Positions 6,578 through 7,642 of a stretch of 7,642 nt of DNA are shown here, piece by piece. Position 1 is the first letter of the stretch. Every line of letters starts with the position of its first letter. The position numbers were made by a program, and so were the translations under genes. Source of the stretch: Clostridia bacterium (GTDB taxonomy: Bacteria; Bacillota; Clostridia; Oscillospirales; SIG627); NCBI GenBank assembly GCA_017408325.1, contig JAFQUW010000004.1:1-7642 (forward strand), read 5' to 3'. The notes beneath the pieces are model-generated. The model was not told the origin of the DNA and did no database searches. It saw only the letters and a program-made list of their open reading frames with translations.

Positions 6578-6583
6578 CGCCAT

Positions 6584-6626
6584 AAAAAATGAACCTACAC
6601 TTTCTTTTTGAAAAGGATAGGTTCAT
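6584..6626 (-). terminator. Terminator of the XRE regulator gene
   Basis: Arms TAGGTTCAT (6618-6626) and ATGAACCTA (6589-6597) form a 9-bp stem with a long, partly self-pairing interior (CTTT/AAAG). On the minus strand it is followed by a T-run (6589-6584). The stop codon of the XRE gene (6625-6623) is inside the stem. It separates the XRE unit from spoVT downstream. Confidence 0.75.
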
Positions 6627-6826
6627 CTTTTTTGAAATTCTTTACCTGTTATTAAATAGTTGATTGAAACGTTAAAGTAATTTGACATTTGAACTAAAAG
6701 CCCTAGAGACGGCTCTCGTTTTCCATTTTCATAATAAGACAATGCTTCTCTTGAGATATTTAGATCTAACGCAACTTTTTGTTGATTCAATTTTCGTTGT
6801 TTCCGTATATTTTTTAGTCCGATCAT
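6623..6826 (-). CDS. Small XRE/HTH_3-family DNA-binding regulator
   Basis: The product is 67 residues and is essentially one Cro/C1-type helix-turn-helix domain (about residues 4-58). Helix 2-turn-helix 3 runs from N14 to G35 (NQQKVALDLNISREALSYYE, then NG), followed by K-R-E-P-S and FNVSINYLITGK. These are typical of stand-alone XRE repressors in Firmicutes and their mobile elements. ATG at 6826 is preceded by AAGGGGTG with 6 bases of spacing. There is no sensor or dimerisation domain beyond the HTH. It is divergent from the lipoprotein gene, and a perfect inverted repeat in the shared gap is the natural operator, so self-repression and control of the lipoprotein are inferred. Base composition is clearly more AT-rich than the genes to the left, which fits acquisition by transfer. 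Confidence 0.85.
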   Translation of the reverse strand: MIGLKNIRKQRKLNQQKVALDLNISREALSYYENGKREPSLGLLVQMSNYFNVSINYLITGKEFQKR

Positions 6827-6841
6827 TAAATCACCCCTTGC

Positions 6842-6870
6842 ATTTATTGTAACGCTATGTTACAATAAAT
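6842..6870. promoter_or_regulatory. Perfect 12-bp inverted repeat, probable operator of the XRE regulator
   Basis: Arms ATTTATTGTAAC (6842-6853) and GTTACAATAAAT (6859-6870) are exact reverse complements around a 5-base spacer, GCTAT. The site lies in the 123-bp gap between the divergent XRE and lipoprotein genes and covers the -35 and spacer of the predicted lipoprotein promoter. A further GTTAC half-site occurs at 6883-6887. XRE repressors typically bind such dyads as dimers. Assignment to this regulator is inferred from adjacency. Confidence 0.65.
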
Positions 6871-6875
6871 ATATA
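6847..6875 (+). promoter_or_regulatory. Probable promoter of the lipoprotein gene
   Basis: TTGTAA (6847-6852), 17 bases and TATATA (6870-6875) give a reasonable sigma-A-type promoter, with a start near 6882 and a leader of about 68 bases. The -35 is part of the left operator arm, and the -10 begins at the last base of the right arm. No convincing promoter for the divergent XRE gene could be fixed. Confidence 0.5.
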
Positions 6876-6949
6876 CCATTTCGTTACTTTATAGAAAATC
6901 TTGCGTATTGTGCGGCGTGATTTTCGTTTCTTAGAAAAGAGGTAATTTG

Positions 6950-7495
6950 ATGATTAAAAAAATAATGGGTGTTCTTTTGTTAATTTGTATTTTATTTTCT
7001 TTTGGAGGCTGTTCAGCTCTAAATATTGTAAATTCATATATTGAGCCGACTGAGTCGATATTTAAAATTGATAGTTATCACTTACAAATAACGGCAGATA
7101 GCACTTTTGAAGAAGAAACCGGCGGCGATTTTGACTTGCAAATAACCAATGGCGATTGTTACATAAGCGTAATGGCATATAAACAAATTGATATTTCAGA
7201 TGATTTGACACCATTAGATGTTTTTGATATACAAAACGAGGACTTATTCAGCCGAAGAACCAATGTGAATGTTATTGAAGAAGCCAAAACACAAACGTTG
7301 TCACAAAAAAATATTACCAAGAAATTATATTCAGCTGAAAAAGACAATGTTAAAAATTATTATGCGACATATTTAATTGATTTTCCCGACGACAAAACGT
7401 TTGCATGGGTATTGGTTTCTGCAATACCATCCTATCTTGATGAAAACCAAGAGTATGTACACAATATTGTTTGTTCCTTATCAACTATTAAATAA
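6950..7495 (+). CDS. Small predicted lipoprotein of unknown function
   Basis: The product is 181 residues from ATG at 6950, with AGAGG (6938-6942) seven bases upstream. An in-frame TTG at 6947 immediately precedes it and is a less likely start. Residues 1-20 are a lipoprotein signal: MIKK, a hydrophobic core, then F-G-G-C with the lipidated cysteine at 21. The mature part is about 160 residues, acidic, and alternates short beta-strand-like stretches (YHLQITA, FDLQITNGDCYISVMAY, NYYATYLIDF, FAWVLVSAIP). It ends with a helix-like segment followed by CSLSTIK. The pattern suggests a single alpha/beta domain displayed on the outer face of the membrane. I do not recognise the family. The gene is AT-rich like the divergent XRE gene, which probably controls it, and it ends at a strong hairpin. 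Confidence 0.85.
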   Translation: MIKKIMGVLLLICILFSFGGCSALNIVNSYIEPTESIFKIDSYHLQITADSTFEEETGGDFDLQITNGDCYISVMAYKQIDISDDLTPLDVFDIQNEDLFSRRTNVNVIEEAKTQTLSQKNITKKLYSAEKDNVKNYYATYLIDFPDDKTFAWVLVSAIPSYLDENQEYVHNIVCSLSTIK

Positions 7496-7531
7496 AGCAA
7501 AAGCGGAGTGGAAATCCACTCCGCTTTTGCT
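7496..7531 (+). terminator. Perfect 16-bp hairpin after the lipoprotein gene
   Basis: Arms 7496-7511 and 7516-7531 are exact reverse complements around a 4-base loop, starting at the base after the stop codon. The GC-rich core is followed by TTTT, but those T residues pair with the AAAA of the left arm and no free T-run follows. It most likely acts as a terminator and could function on both strands. Confidence 0.65.
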
Positions 7532-7561
7532 ATGCATAAAAACCGCTCGAAAGCCCGGTAT

Positions 7562-7636
7562 TTACAAGGCTTTATCGCACTTTTGTGTTATGATAACGCA
7601 GTCCTCGATTCTACGAACGATTCCGGTTGCTTTCCT
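7562..7636 (-). pseudogene. Remnant of a second spoVT/abrB-like gene 5' end
   Basis: Read on the minus strand, codons from 7633 to 7601 encode K-A-T-G-I-V-R-R-I-E-D, matching residues 2-12 of the intact SpoVT (K-A-T-G-I-V-R-R-I-D-D). The expected ATG is AGG (7636-7634), preceded by an in-frame TAG (7639-7637). After D the frame reads C-V-I-I, as if L-G-R had been replaced by one codon, and it stops with TAA at 7564-7562 after unrelated residues. Against spoVT the 36 bases from the start-codon position show 28 identities, and most of the changes are synonymous. The start is lost and the conserved turn is damaged, so this appears non-functional. A functional gene starting outside the window is excluded in this frame by the TAG. 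Confidence 0.6.
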
Positions 7637-7642
7637 CTATAA

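Noticed and set aside
7550..7573. AAAGCC/GGCTTT hairpin downstream of the lipoprotein terminator
   Set aside because: The stem is only six pairs with a 12-base loop and no clear T-tract. It cannot be told from chance.
1..7642. CRISPR array, tRNA/rRNA genes, insertion sequence or integrase
   Set aside because: No regularly spaced repeats, no tRNA-like cloverleaf, and no transposase or integrase motifs were found in any frame I read.

Overview
The window looks like chromosome of an uncultured, GC-rich, endospore-forming Firmicute (class Clostridia is my best guess). This rests on an intact spoVT, strong AGGAGG-type ribosome binding sites, TTGACA/TATACT promoters, a biotin ligase/BioY pair and Firmicute-style secreted proteins. 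A visibly AT-rich stretch at about 6514-7495 contrasts with the GC-rich remainder.

Left part (1-3215, minus strand). A DUF4091 glycoside-hydrolase-like protein with no signal peptide (3215-1740) lies upstream of a secreted protein (1663 to beyond the left edge). The secreted protein is built from two copies of an unrecognised module separated by an Ig-like domain. A compact promoter/terminator overlap sits between the two genes.

Middle (3216-5936, plus strand). A nearly symmetric divergent promoter pair separates the DUF4091 gene from a biotin operon. That operon holds birA, a ligase without the DNA-binding domain, and bioY, the biotin S component, joined by an ATGA overlap. A terminator follows, then a near-consensus promoter and a single-gene unit for a 411-residue four-helix membrane protein of unknown function. 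This gene converges on spoVT, and the two share a bidirectional terminator.

Right part (5986-7642). spoVT (minus) encodes the forespore AbrB-type regulator. Beyond its start lies the AT-rich stretch with a divergent pair: a 67-residue XRE-family repressor (minus) and a 181-residue lipoprotein (plus). A 12-bp perfect inverted repeat overlaps the likely lipoprotein promoter. At the right edge there is a broken second copy of the first codons of a spoVT-like gene in the same orientation as the real one, so the AT-rich pair lies between two spoVT 5' ends. This suggests insertion or rearrangement at spoVT, and it is the most unusual feature of the window. I see no RNA genes, CRISPR array, transposase or integrase. 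No complete new multi-gene system can be demonstrated here.
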